Shown here piece by piece: positions 54,679-64,000 of a stretch of DNA of 64,000 nucleotides. Origin of the DNA: Choristoneura fumiferana. Its lineage: Eukaryota > Arthropoda > Insecta > Lepidoptera > Tortricidae. A program made the translations under genes and the position numbers. Under the pieces are notes generated by a model. That model had not been told where the DNA came from. It saw nothing but the letters and a program-made list of their open reading frames with translations, and ran no database searches. Each line of letters opens with the position of its first letter. The stretch's first letter is position 1. The stretch lies in assembly GCF_025370935.1 (NCBI RefSeq), contig NC_133490.1, forward strand, positions 7,271,901 to 7,335,900, read 5' to 3'.

Positions 54679-55040
54679 TAAGTGTTATTGGTTAGGTTGT
54701 TTCACCCTAACCACCTCAATAGCTGAAAGTCTATACTACATTTCGATTTTGGCGGAACTTTTAGCCACGCACGGTGAAAATTTCGAATCAGCATGCAGCG
54801 CCAGTAGTTCCGGACGGGTACCGGTCAAAGGTCGGCAACGCATCTTTAACTCAGCTTATGTTACGGATGTCCATGGGCGTTTGTGATTGCTTTCCATCGT
54901 CGAAGAATGCTCTCGCGGCGGCCGCGTTATGTCGACACGCAGCTTTAGAAGTAACGTATGTTCTCTTTCTGTTCTCCACATTTTTCCAGGAACAAGGCAA
55001 ACAGACGAGCTTATGAGTTTTGTTAAAAATAGAGTAAGTG

Positions 55041-55160
55041 CCTGTTTCACCACTCAATTTATTGATATTTTTATGTGACAGATAACTGTAATGCCTTCTC
55101 TACTTATTCGGACTAAATAAACAGAGACAGCTTCACAATTAGGTAGATTATTGGACAGGG
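55041..55160. mobile_element. Degenerate Harbinger-type MITE, copy 2 version
   Basis: CCTGTTTCACCACTCAATTT is closer to the intact family at 39372 than the copy 1 version is. Confidence 0.45.
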
Positions 55161-55252
55161 TTTTTTCTTTGTTAATCAAACAAAAAATCAGAAAAATAAA
55201 CGCTAACTTGTAATTTTCTCTCTGTACCTATTTTCTGTATCACTTACTATTT

Positions 55253-55375
55253 TGTGCATCAAAAATACGTTTCGTACTTTGTCGTTTTACAGCCACATAC
55301 TAAAATACCATGCAAGATTGTCATTGTATCAATGCGACAGAGTAAAAAAATTATTCCGCTGTAGGTACAATTAAA
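55253..55375 (-). repeat. Counterpart of the 44574 repeat
   Basis: Same blocks as 44574-44696 with single-base differences. Confidence 0.55.
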
Positions 55376-55461
55376 GAGTCATTGTATTAATTGTATTTTA
55401 TTGTATCGTTAAGTGTAGAGACATGACATTTTGCATGATTGTTTATTAAATAAATAAATAA

Positions 55462-55706
55462 AAATCACGAGGCACTTGACACCAATTGACCTAGTCCCAA
55501 ACTAATCAAAGCTTGTACTATGGATACTAGGCAACGGATAAACATACTTATATAGATAAATACATACTTAAATACATATTAAACATCCAAGACCCGCTAA
55601 CACATTCGTATTATTCATACAAATATCTGCCCCGGCCGGGAATTCAACAGGGGACCTCGAGCTTCGTAGTCAGGTTCTCTAACCACTTGGCCATACGATC
55701 GTCGAA
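55462..55706 (-). mobile_element. SINE-B, copy 2 version
   Basis: Counterpart of 44793-45033. It keeps the consensus ACGAGGCACTTGACACCAAT, so copy 1 carries the derived bases here. Confidence 0.8.
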
Positions 55707-56065
55707 AAAAAAGCGTAAAATCTTGGGATTTCAATTCGACTTCCCGATCTAATGATTACACGAGCGAAGCCACGGGTTAAAGCTGAGTAGGCTTTATTTT
55801 ATTAAAATTTACATGATCTAATGATATATTTTGTTTGTTACAGGTATGTCGACATCTAATAACGTGGAAGGAAAATACACAACATAAGTCATATTATTAT
55901 CTAGGTAATGAAAACGCCACACCGCATCTTCCGACGCATGTTTCTATCTGCAACTGCTCATATTAAATATGTGGCGTCGTCGGGTTTTAATTGTATGTCC
56001 GCACCTTTAAGCATTATAGTCCTTAAGCGGAAGGTATATTAAGGAAAGTAAATAACTACATGCTG

Positions 56066-56343
56066 TTTTTTTTTTTATTCGACTGGATGGCAAACGAGCA
56101 AGTGGGTCTCCTGATGGTAAGAGATCACCACCGCCCACAAACATCTGCAACACCGGGGGTATTGCAGACGCGTTGCCAACCTAGAGGCCTAAGATGGGAT
56201 ACCTCACGTGCCAGTAATTTCACCGGCTGTCTTACTCTCCACGCCGAAACACAACAGTGCAAGCACTGCTGCTTCACGGCAGGATTAGCGAGCAAGATGG
56301 TGGTAGCAATACGGGCGGACCTTGCACAAGGTCCTACCACCTG
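56066..56343 (-). mobile_element. C-family A-tailed 3' end element, copy 2 version
   Basis: Counterpart of 45396-45672, apparently identical apart from the length of the T run. Confidence 0.75.
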
Positions 56344-56461
56344 CTGTATGCGTAGCGTAGTAATAAAACTAGTAAGGTAACTGGGCTGTCTAGTCAAGGC
56401 ACCTATACGGTGTAGTGCGGAGTACATACGACCGTTCTGCCGTGTCATGACAAAACACTGT

Positions 56462-56775
56462 CATCATCATCATCGTCCCAGCCTATATACGTCCCACTGC
56501 TGGACACAGGCCTCTTCTCAGAACAAGAGGGCTTGGGCCATAGTTCCCACGCTGGCCCAGTGCGGATTGGTAGCTTCACACGCACCATTGAATTGCTTCG
56601 TAGGTTTGTACAGGTTTCCTCACGATGTTTTCCTTCACTGCAAAGCTCGTGGTAAATTTCAAATGTAATTCCGCACATGAATTTCGAAAAAGTCAGAGGT
56701 GCGAGCCGGGGTTTGAACCCACGACCCTCTGCTTGAGAGGCGATAGGTCAAACCACTAGGCCACCACGGCTTTTA
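56462..56775 (-). mobile_element. SINE-A with 13-bp target duplication, copy 2 version
   Basis: Flanked by GACAAAACACTGT at 56449-56461 and 56776-56788. Sharing the same insertion and duplication with copy 1 shows the SINE landed before the two copies separated. Confidence 0.92.
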
Positions 56776-56933
56776 GACAAAACACTGTATCTAAAAAAAA
56801 ACTACTTTTCAGAAATCGCAACCGAACGTTATTTGCAGCGTCAAATTAAACCATTGGACTATCATACCCTTTCCAAGGTACAAGCCTCCAACTCTTTAGT
56901 ATAGGCTGTGAGCTTATCATTCAACCAAATGAG

Positions 56934-57283
56934 ATCATCATCATCATCATCATCCCAGCATACATCCCACTGCTGGGCGCTCTTTGAATGAGAGGGCTTG
57001 GGCCGTAGTTCCCACGCCCAATGTGGATTGGGAACTTCACACACTCCATTCAATTGCTTCGCATCCCAGGCTATATACGTCCCACTGCTGGGCACAGGCC
57101 TCCTCTCAGAACAAGAGGGCTTTGTACAGGTATCCTCACCATGTTTTCCTTTACCACAAAAGCTCGTGATAAGTTACAAACGTAATTTCACGCATGAATT
57201 TTGAAAAACTCAGAGGTGCGAACTGGGGTTTGAACCCACGATCTCCTGCTTCAGAGGCTAAACCACTAGGCAACCACAGCTTA
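56934..57283 (-). mobile_element. SINE-A with duplicated tail, copy 2 version
   Basis: Counterpart of 46254-46602; it retains AGAGGTGCGAACTGGGGTTT where copy 1 lost two bases. Confidence 0.75.
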
Positions 57284-57840
57284 TGACATAGTGTTTAAAC
57301 CACCAAATGAGATACTGTTTTAAATATATATAAGGATCCATATCGCTGTTTCCCGAAGCAGCAAAATCCCGCTCAAATAATATCAAGGAGCATTTACCAT
57401 CGTATTGTGCGCGACTTCATTGTTCGACAAATGAACGTTGTTGTTACATATAATATAATATATTTAATTACGTTTGACGTTATATCAAAGCAGGATCCTT
57501 TGGAGCTCTAGATCGAGGTACCGCAAGAATTTCGCGTTAACGACGAGATATTTTAATCTAAATAACGTTAACACTTTGGACACACAGCCGTATGGGATGA
57601 TGAGATCTTTTTATACTACTGAAAGCTCGATAGCTCGATTGTCAGATGCATGCCTGGGATAGAGAAGACAGGACAGGGGACAATTTGCGGGCTACATAAA
57701 AAAGGCATGATTTCAATCAAAATCTTTCTTCAATTTAAATATAACAAAGAATTATGATCATTGAAAAAATTTGCCCACGGATCAGAAATAGCCAGCGTTG
57801 AATTAATCCGGCAACATACTTAACAGTTTTTTATAATTAG

Positions 57841-57858
57841 TGGCGCCCAACATGGGGC
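57841..57858 (+). promoter_or_regulatory. Primer-binding-site-like sequence, copy 2 version
   Basis: Identical to 47159-47176. Confidence 0.4.
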
Positions 57859-58132
57859 TCTGCAGTCTTATGTAATCTGGCTAGCACTGAAACTAACAAT
57901 GACGGATCTATCTGTTAGGCTTTAATTTAAAATCTAATGGGGTCGATTATTATTATGAAGGCATATTGCCAATGTCGATGTCAAGTCGTTTGTGGCGTTA
58001 CTATCTAAGACAATGTGTCCAAAAAGAGGTGATCCGAAAATTGCGTCGCACATTTAGGAGGGGGGAGGGGTCTGGCAGTTTGTGACACAGGAACAAAATA
58101 ATTGCAATTTTCATAGTAACACGTGTCACAAG

Positions 58133-58223
58133 CCGCTGCCAACCGAAGCAACTGGAGGTCTATTGGGGAGGCCTATGTCCAACAGTGAACGTATTACGGC
58201 TGAGATGATGATGATGATGATGA
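58133..58223 (+). mobile_element. 5'-truncated RTE insertion, copy 2 version
   Basis: Target duplications CGTGTCACAAG at 58122-58132 and 58224-58234. Confidence 0.88.
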
Positions 58224-58451
58224 CGTGTCACAAGGGGGTGCTAAAAATGGTCAAAATTTGTGTGACGTATGTACTTATGGCCCCTGAGTGTTAGACAATA
58301 AAATCTCAGATCTTCGCATACCATGAAACGTGATTGTGATCAGACGCCTATTTTTTTTATTTAGCCTATAGGTACATAGTGGCCCATTGCTGGGTAAAGG
58401 CCTCTCCTTTCTCCTTCCACTCATCTGGCTTCGGTAAAATATTGCCAGTTT

Positions 58452-58560
58452 GGCTGGAGTTGGCATCCTTCCCATCCTAACCTACGGTGCTCAGACCTGG
58501 TCTTTGACTGAGGCTAAAGTTTGACAGCGAGCTATGGAGCCTAGGTGTTCGAAGAGCTGA
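58452..58560 (+). pseudogene. RTE-type reverse transcriptase fragment, copy 2 version
   Basis: Same 20-residue match (AGVGILPILTYGAQTWSLTE) as 47772-47880. It differs just after the motif (GAGGCTAAAG versus GAGACCAAAG). Confidence 0.7.
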
Positions 58561-58919
58561 TAGACGCCTATTATGCATGTAAAAATCACTTCAATCTATA
58601 TCGAACATAGGTACAAGTTCGCCAACAAGTTCGTCATCCTTCTTACCTCTATCTCCCGCCATCCAGCCACGCATTGTAAGATTTTAATTTGCTAGCGGGG
58701 TGAAGTGTCGTTTTAATCAGAAGGGATGGTACCGCAAGCCGTGTTTGAATTTTCTATTAATTCCAAGACAAAGGCAACGTATCTGCCATCTATTAATAAG
58801 ATGGTTTAATTCGGGTAGCGTTGGCAGTGTTAGAAAAATTCGAGGAAATGATTATGTAAGGAATTAGTTTTAATTAGGTCTTGAGGAAGGATTAGGTTTT
58901 GAGACCGAAAAGTTTAAAT

Positions 58920-59155
58920 AAAACCGGCCAAGTGCGAGTCGGAATCGCGCACGAAGGGTTCCGTACTATTATGTATTATACAACATTAGACATTAGCGAA
59001 GAAACGGCAAAAAAATCACGTTTGTTGTATGGGACTATGGGAGCCCCCTTCAATGTTTATTTTATTCTGTTTTTAGTATTTCTTATCGCGGCCACTGAAA
59101 TACATAATCTAACTGTCTAACTACCTATCACGGTACCCTTATAAAAAGAGTCTAT
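58920..59155 (+). repeat. E-family repeat, copy 2 version
   Basis: Retains TCTTATCGCGGCCACTGAAA and TACATAATCTAACTG, which are deleted from copy 1. Confidence 0.7.
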
Positions 59156-60767
59156 AGGACGTGCAATCTTTGTTTAGGTCAAATCTTGCACTTGTAGTGA
59201 TGCAGTATGATGTAGCATGGAAAAGGCTTACGTCCAACAGTGGACGTCATGTCATACGGCTGATTATGATGATGACCCCCCCCCCCTAGAGATAGTAAGA
59301 GATAGTAAAAACTTTTGTTTGACTTGACTTGCTTGATCGATTATTCCCGTACGTCGAAACCGAAACTCGAATGAACTCATCCATCTCATCTCATCTCATA
59401 CTTTTCCCATTCTTCATATCAACTTCCCCCCCCCCTTCTCCCTTGCCATCGGCTGGCGACGCCCTTGGGGTCGTTTTGAAATTCGGAAAGGATGTGTGAC
59501 GAGTTGTCGTTCATTGTGGTGTTCTAAAAGGGGGCCTTAGTTTAGTGAACGTCTTCCGGCTGATGATGATGAAGGATGTGTAGTTGGCTAAAAGTAGAAT
59601 AATAGGTTTGTTGTATTCAAACTTGACTTTTTTAACATATACGCGAAAAATAAAAAATAAGTCTTTGAAAACAGTAGTTGGTCTTAAAAAGAAATAGCAT
59701 TCGCAAGAATCCTAACGCGCAGCGAAAAATTTTTGCTATTTACTGGAACTCTTGCACTTAAAGATATTGCCACTTGGATCTGTTCTAGAACTATCTATTC
59801 CGACCCTGTCATAGTATAAAACAGTAAGTTATCTGCAAATCCCAAATTAGCATCTGCCCACTTGGTTCCTTGTCATTGTGGAGGTCAGATGGTTTTTCCT
59901 AATAATAGCTGATGTTTTAGCATGGCTCAATTTCTTCTTTCTTGTTACAAGATAGTTTTAATGCTGTTTGAGACACCCAGAACATTACCCCGCAAAGACA
60001 GTGGGTCAAGCTGGCCAGAAAGTATTTGGTAATTGACAATTGCAATCAAACGGCTGTTCGTTAAACGCGGTAAGAATTGGACGCCTTGTTAGGTGGTTAT
60101 CACATTGCTACCGCATGCGAGCGACGATATTTGCTGCCAAATTGTACTATCGCGCGCGCCGCACCTTTCTTGGAGATCCGGAGTCAGTGTCTTATACCAC
60201 TGTCTGTCTGTCTGTGGTATCATAGCTCTCAAATGCATGGACCGATTTGAATGTTTTTTTACCGTGAAAGCGAGTTTCCTTTTTAGCTATGTTTTATTAA
60301 AATCGGTACAGCTGTTTTTGAAATATTGAAATTTGACATGACAATATCGGGGGTGTCTCAACTTATGTTGGCTAGTTGAGGTTAGGTTATTGTATACAAA
60401 TCAAGATTCTAAAGTCAAGACAGTGTAATAACCGCCTTTGTAGTTCACTTACTGTATTTACACTGCGGCACTGCCATTTTTCTGCCGACGCTACGCGACA
60501 TCTATGCAACGGCCTGATTAATGGCTATATTTAAATTATTCAGCTGTTTTGCCTTTATTTTTCCGTTGTTTCACGGAACTTTGCTTTTAACTTAGTTAAA
60601 ATTCGCTCATATTTTAATTTCAGTTACAAGAGCGCCATGCGGTGGGGAAATAGATAGCGCTGTTTTGAATCAGTAGCAGACGGTGATTATTTATTTCTAT
60701 TGCTTATTTAAAAAAGGGTTTATATTATCTTATACATTTTAGCTAAGTAAACGATTCTTTTTTCAGT

Positions 60768-60898
60768 CATCATCATCATCAGCTGTAAGAGTCCTCTGTT
60801 GTACAATACTCCCCCTTAGAACGTCAGAATGAACGACAACTTAACACTAGCATCCACCGGTTGCCTGCAACTGTTGCAACGTGGTCAATCTACTTGGC
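60768..60898 (-). mobile_element. RTE-3 LINE-type 3' end
   Basis: A (CATCAT)n start, then TAAGAGTCCTCTGTTGTACA, CTCCCCCTTAGAACGTCAGA, ATGAACGACAACTTAACACT and TCCACCGGTTGCCTGCAACT. It shares the CCCTTAGAACG(C/T)CA.AATGAACGACAAC block with 62750-62850. The CATCAT-tailed layout matches RTE-1/2 read on the minus strand, but the sequence family differs. Confidence 0.6.
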
Positions 60899-61063
60899 AA
60901 AAGTCCTACGCTTCAGTGCATGCTACGGAAGAACTCCCACAAAGTAAAGGCATGCCAGTTAGTAACGAGAAATTTACTAGACAAGTGTGCTCTATCCTTA
61001 ATCATATGTTCACTTACCAAACCACTAGACGTTCTAAACGAAATTAAACATTATTTAAAAACA

Positions 61064-61135
61064 ACGGATAGGATTCGGAGCCGCATCTCTTGGCTATACC
61101 CGCCAAGCGTGTTATCCAACTGCACCACAGAGCAA
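61064..61135 (-). mobile_element. tRNA-like remnant
   Basis: Minus strand: GGGTTGCTCTGTGGTGCAGT, TGGATAACACGC, then CTTGGCGGGTATAGCCAAG (6-bp stem, 7-nt loop) and a degraded B box CGGCTCCGAATCC. It is probably the head of a third tRNA-derived SINE. Confidence 0.35.
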
Positions 61136-61137
61136 CC

Positions 61138-61177
<40 letters not shown>

Positions 61178-61230
61178 TTTATTTACACATATTCGATACA
61201 CATAAAAATACATTAGATGGAAAAAAAACA
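61138..61230 (-). mobile_element. (GA)n tract at a retrotransposon 3' end
   Basis: (GA)n at 61140-61172 followed by AACATTTATTTACACATATT. On the minus strand that is AATAAATGTTTCTCTCTC, an AATAAA plus simple tail as at 33511 and 42690. Confidence 0.5.
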
Positions 61231-61616
61231 TCGAATAGTATAAAGTGGACCCCACTCAACCGACCCGACTGATCCAAAACTTCTTTAGCGCACACTATTT
61301 TTTTTTTCGTTTTTGATAAATTCTTGCGTCATTTGATCGAAAATTTACAGCATGTTCCGTTTTTCAAACACTACGGTTTAAGAACCTGAAAAGTATTAAA
61401 TGATCTACAAAAAGCTCGTCAGTATATTCTACATTTACATCGGTTTTATTTTTAAACGGAACCGAGCTTACAGCGAGCACGCTAAAGGAACATTAATATT
61501 AGAGCTCAACCTCGATCTAGATACAACAGCCTGGTCACTTTCAAAACAAACGCTGGATATTTACTAATAAGGTCAACAGTTTGCACATGTGCACTTACCA
61601 TCAGGTGAGTTAGAGT

Positions 61617-61835
61617 TCAGCATCATCATCATCATTATCATTATCAACCGTAGGAAGTCCATTGGGCATAGTTGCTTCGGTTACCAGGCCAATTTATCCG
61701 TCCATCACGTTGGTGGCCGTCCTACGCTGCGCTTGGCGATCCGCCATTCATCCAGTCATCTGTTCTCCGTGCTAAGTGTATATATCGCCTGCCCATTGCC
61801 ACTTCATTGAGCTAATTCGCTAGGGTATATCAGCA
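61617..61835 (-). mobile_element. RTE-2 LINE 3' fragment with deletions
   Basis: CATCATCATCATTATCATTA, CAACCGTAGGAAGTCCATTG, ATCACGTTGGTGGCCGTCCT, ACGCTGCGCTTGGCGATCCG, TCTGTTCTCCGTGCTAAGTG, GCCCATTGCCACTTCATTGA follow the RTE-2 order with gaps. Confidence 0.75.
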
Positions 61836-61934
61836 AGCCAGATTTAATTTGTTTGTGATTAGTTGTCATCCGAATTTTAACCGGGATTGCGGTTGGTCCG
61901 GTACCCCCGAGTTGGAAAACAGTATTAAATACTC

Positions 61935-62265
61935 GTGCTGCGTCTTCGGTTGATATGAACGTGCCTTTACGGAGCGATGTTGTTAGTGTTGTGTGCTACC
62001 CTACGTTAGACATTGACAGTAAAAATGACGATAAAAATGCGGGTAGTTGTGCGCCGGTGTTAGGTTCGTCGGGCAGTCGCGCGAGCAGAGCGGTGGCGCG
62101 TAGTGTGCGTGTTGCGGCAGCCGCCGAGTCGCGTGCTCCTGAGAAGAAGGGCTACGAAATAGCCCCAAAACATGTCGAGCTAAACTCGGTTTAAGACGTG
62201 AGTTATCCGTTTCAATATCATTTAATATGAGTGAGTCTCACGGTAGTTTCATGTTCAAAACTCCA
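61935..62265 (+). mobile_element. GC-rich repeat with paired hairpins and a 79-codon frame
   Basis: A frame from ATG 61955 to TAA 62194 ends in GYEIAPKHVELNSV. Two small hairpins lie at its end: GGGCTA/TAGCCC around CGAAA (62147-62163) and CGAG/CTCG around CTAAA (62174-62186). After these comes AAGACGTGAGTTATCCGTTT, then ATGAGTGAGTCTCACGGTAG. I recognise this ending as a widespread moth repeat, so the frame is probably not a host gene. A Penelope-like or LTR origin is possible but unproven. Confidence 0.45.
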
Positions 62266-62269
62266 CAGC

Positions 62270-62749
62270 GCTTGTGGCCACTGAAACACTAACGTACGTT
62301 TTCTCCGTAACCGCGTAGTTTCTTCTATCCACAACCGAAGTCCAAGAACTAGGTAACGTCGGTTACTTAGCGCGATCAATAAAGTACTTGGACAGTTCAA
62401 AAAATAGTGCACCTTGAGGATCCAGAGCCAGACGTGTTCTCTTAACTGCAAGTTGTTAGCGCTCAACACGATTCTTTCTCGAAGCGTTTTGTATATACGT
62501 TCTTTTGATTATTTCGTTCAGGATTATATGGGGTCTAGGTTTTGGGTTTATGTGTAGCTGTTGGTCTTTGTTTACGCGCTTGTTTTAAAACTCATACTGT
62601 AAAGTACAGTGTTGTTGCTGTATGTTGTTTTGAGAATTGGCAATATTAAGGTCACCATAAGGTGCAAATTTTTGAAGGAGGACGTAGTTGAGATAGTATT
62701 TTTTATTAAACACGTTCCAGACTCTTTCAATGGATTGAGATATCAGAAA
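62270..62749. other. No recognised feature
   Basis: No repeat family or supported exon seen. Confidence 0.3.
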
Positions 62750-62850
62750 TCATCATCACCATCATCAGCCGATAGATGTCCACTGCTGAACAAAGGCGTC
62801 CCCCTTAGAACGCCACAATGAACGACAACTCGCCACTTGCAAATATCGGA
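62750..62850 (-). mobile_element. RTE-3 LINE-type 3' end
   Basis: CATCATCACCATCATCAGCC, GATAGATGTCCACTGCTGAA, CAAAGGCGTCCCCCTTAGAA, CGCCACAATGAACGACAACT. It is the better-preserved of the two RTE-3 pieces. Confidence 0.65.
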
Positions 62851-64000
62851 AATATTTGCTCTTATTTAGATTTAGCTATTGAATGTCATTATATTATAAC
62901 TTATGAACCAGAAACGCAACGTCAATCTATCTATATCTACAAAAGACTAACGTAACGATAAACTGACTTGTAGACAAGCATAGCCTAAACCACTGGAGCT
63001 AGAGACTTGAATTCTAGCAGAAATACTCCTTCGTGTAATATGACGCCATTCTTTTATTGTTTCACGGAAGCGAAATCGCGGAATAGAGCTAGTTGCTACA
63101 AATATCGTCGGTTAAAAAGCTAAAAAAAAATTGCTATATAATAAACAGAAGCACTTTTCAGCGCTCTCTAAATTTCAGGTAACAAAACAAAAGGTCACAC
63201 CCAAATGCGTAACTTCCATTTTTATCCACGCTAAAAAAACTACCAGATTAGCTCGTACGGTAACCGTTGCATAAAAAATGACCGTAGCTATTATAAATTC
63301 AAACCGTTTACCCGGGATTCAAACTAAATGCATTAGGTATTTAAATACTTTAGGTATTTAGTGGCGTAAGCCAGGCACATTGCCTGCTTAATTTGCAATG
63401 AAAACACGCGATAGCGGGGCATTATGTAACGGAAATTTAGGATTTTAGGAGGCATAAGTATCGTTGTGTATAATAGATAACTAGCTTTGACCAGCTTTGC
63501 CCGCCTTAGAAGTATCTTCACGAGAAACATGTACTATGTTATGTGTGGCCAGTGAAAATACGTTACGTAACACACGATACGTTGCAGTAACATATTTAAA
63601 GCACAACGTGCTTAGACAGCGCACTCTATTCTTGTTTTAAGTTATATATAAAAATATTATCTCATGTTTACGCATTACCGGAATATTATGTATCCTGTGT
63701 TTTAATACATATATGGCGTAAATTGTATATCTGGACGCTAAGTTTCATCTGAATTTGTGCAGCCGTTAGTAGGTATGATTGAGTCACAAATGTCCAGACA
63801 TATTTACTTATAAGTAAATAGGCATGCATTTGTTCATAATCACACCTATTGGTTAGCAAAGGTGTGGCACAAAATAGATCATACTTGTCTATTAAATGTT
63901 CACTTACTTCGTTGCAAAATAAAATAGCATATTTGCAAGATATACATTCAAAGAGTCTTGGAACTGAGTCTCCTTTACAAGATTAACCTCGGGGGCAACT
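62851..64000. other. No recognised feature
   Basis: AT-rich to the window end, with no supported gene or repeat. Confidence 0.3.

Larger units (their letters stand above)
52009..60541 (+). repeat. Segmental duplication, copy 2 (8533 bp)
   Basis: Direct-orientation partner of 41651-49805, net 378 bp longer, mostly through sequence near 52500-52800 missing from copy 1. It contains the same SINE, LINE and MITE insertions at the same sites. After 60541 the sequence continues uniquely (CAGCTGTTTTGCC), so here the true right side of the match is visible. Confidence 0.95.

Overview
This is a eukaryotic window with the character of a moth or butterfly (Lepidoptera) genome. It is AT-rich and almost free of long reading frames. 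It is crowded with short interspersed repeats of lepidopteran type: 3' ends of RTE-clade LINEs ending in (GAT)n, two tRNA-derived SINE families, LINE 3' tails with simple-sequence tails, and many small inverted-repeat elements (MITEs). Species cannot be told from what I see. Two 100-N assembly gaps are present (12381-12480 and 49806-49905). I see no rRNA, no clearly functional tRNA, no CRISPR array, no operon and no complete protein-coding gene.

Layout. 1-3000: an 8-bp-TSD foldback element, then a complex CAT/ATC trinucleotide array built from repeated ~0.1-0.2 kb spacers. 3360-7025: mosaic of interspersed repeats with nested insertions, a tRNA-like SINE and two RTE fragments. 7026-11900: sparse, with two LINE remnants and a second tRNA-like SINE. 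11900-15140: the only stretch that looks genic. It holds a GC-rich, G-quadruplex-prone island with a candidate 24-nt exon, and a 387-bp exon with good splice sites and a reading frame ending in a signal-peptide-like segment (14749-15135, + strand). If real, the window lies mostly in introns or 5' territory of a large-intron gene on the + strand. 15140-41650: repeats and MITEs, several with readable target-site duplications, plus unrecognised stretches.

41651-60541: an ~8.2-8.5 kb segment occurs twice in direct orientation (41651-49805 and 52009-60541). The copies are almost identical and share every internal transposon insertion. The first copy stops exactly at the second assembly gap. It is either a recent tandem duplication or two haplotypes of one locus placed side by side by the assembler. 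60542-64000: more RTE fragments, a (GA)n LINE tail, a tRNA-like remnant and a GC-rich repeat with hairpins.

The elements depend on one another. SINE family A ends in a tail resembling the RTE LINE 3' end, so it probably borrows RTE machinery. Several MITEs have landed inside SINEs. Family labels used below are local: RTE-1/2/3 (LINE 3' ends), SINE-A (tRNA head plus RTE-like tail), SINE-B (tRNA head reading GACCGGATGGCC), C (A-tailed ~275-bp LINE-type 3' end), D (CCGCGGGAA repeat), E (GCCAAGTGCGAGTCGG repeat), F (TTGTA-tailed), G (AACCCCCGAC ends), H (GGGTTCCGTAGCCA ends). Family assignments come from pattern recognition, not a database search.
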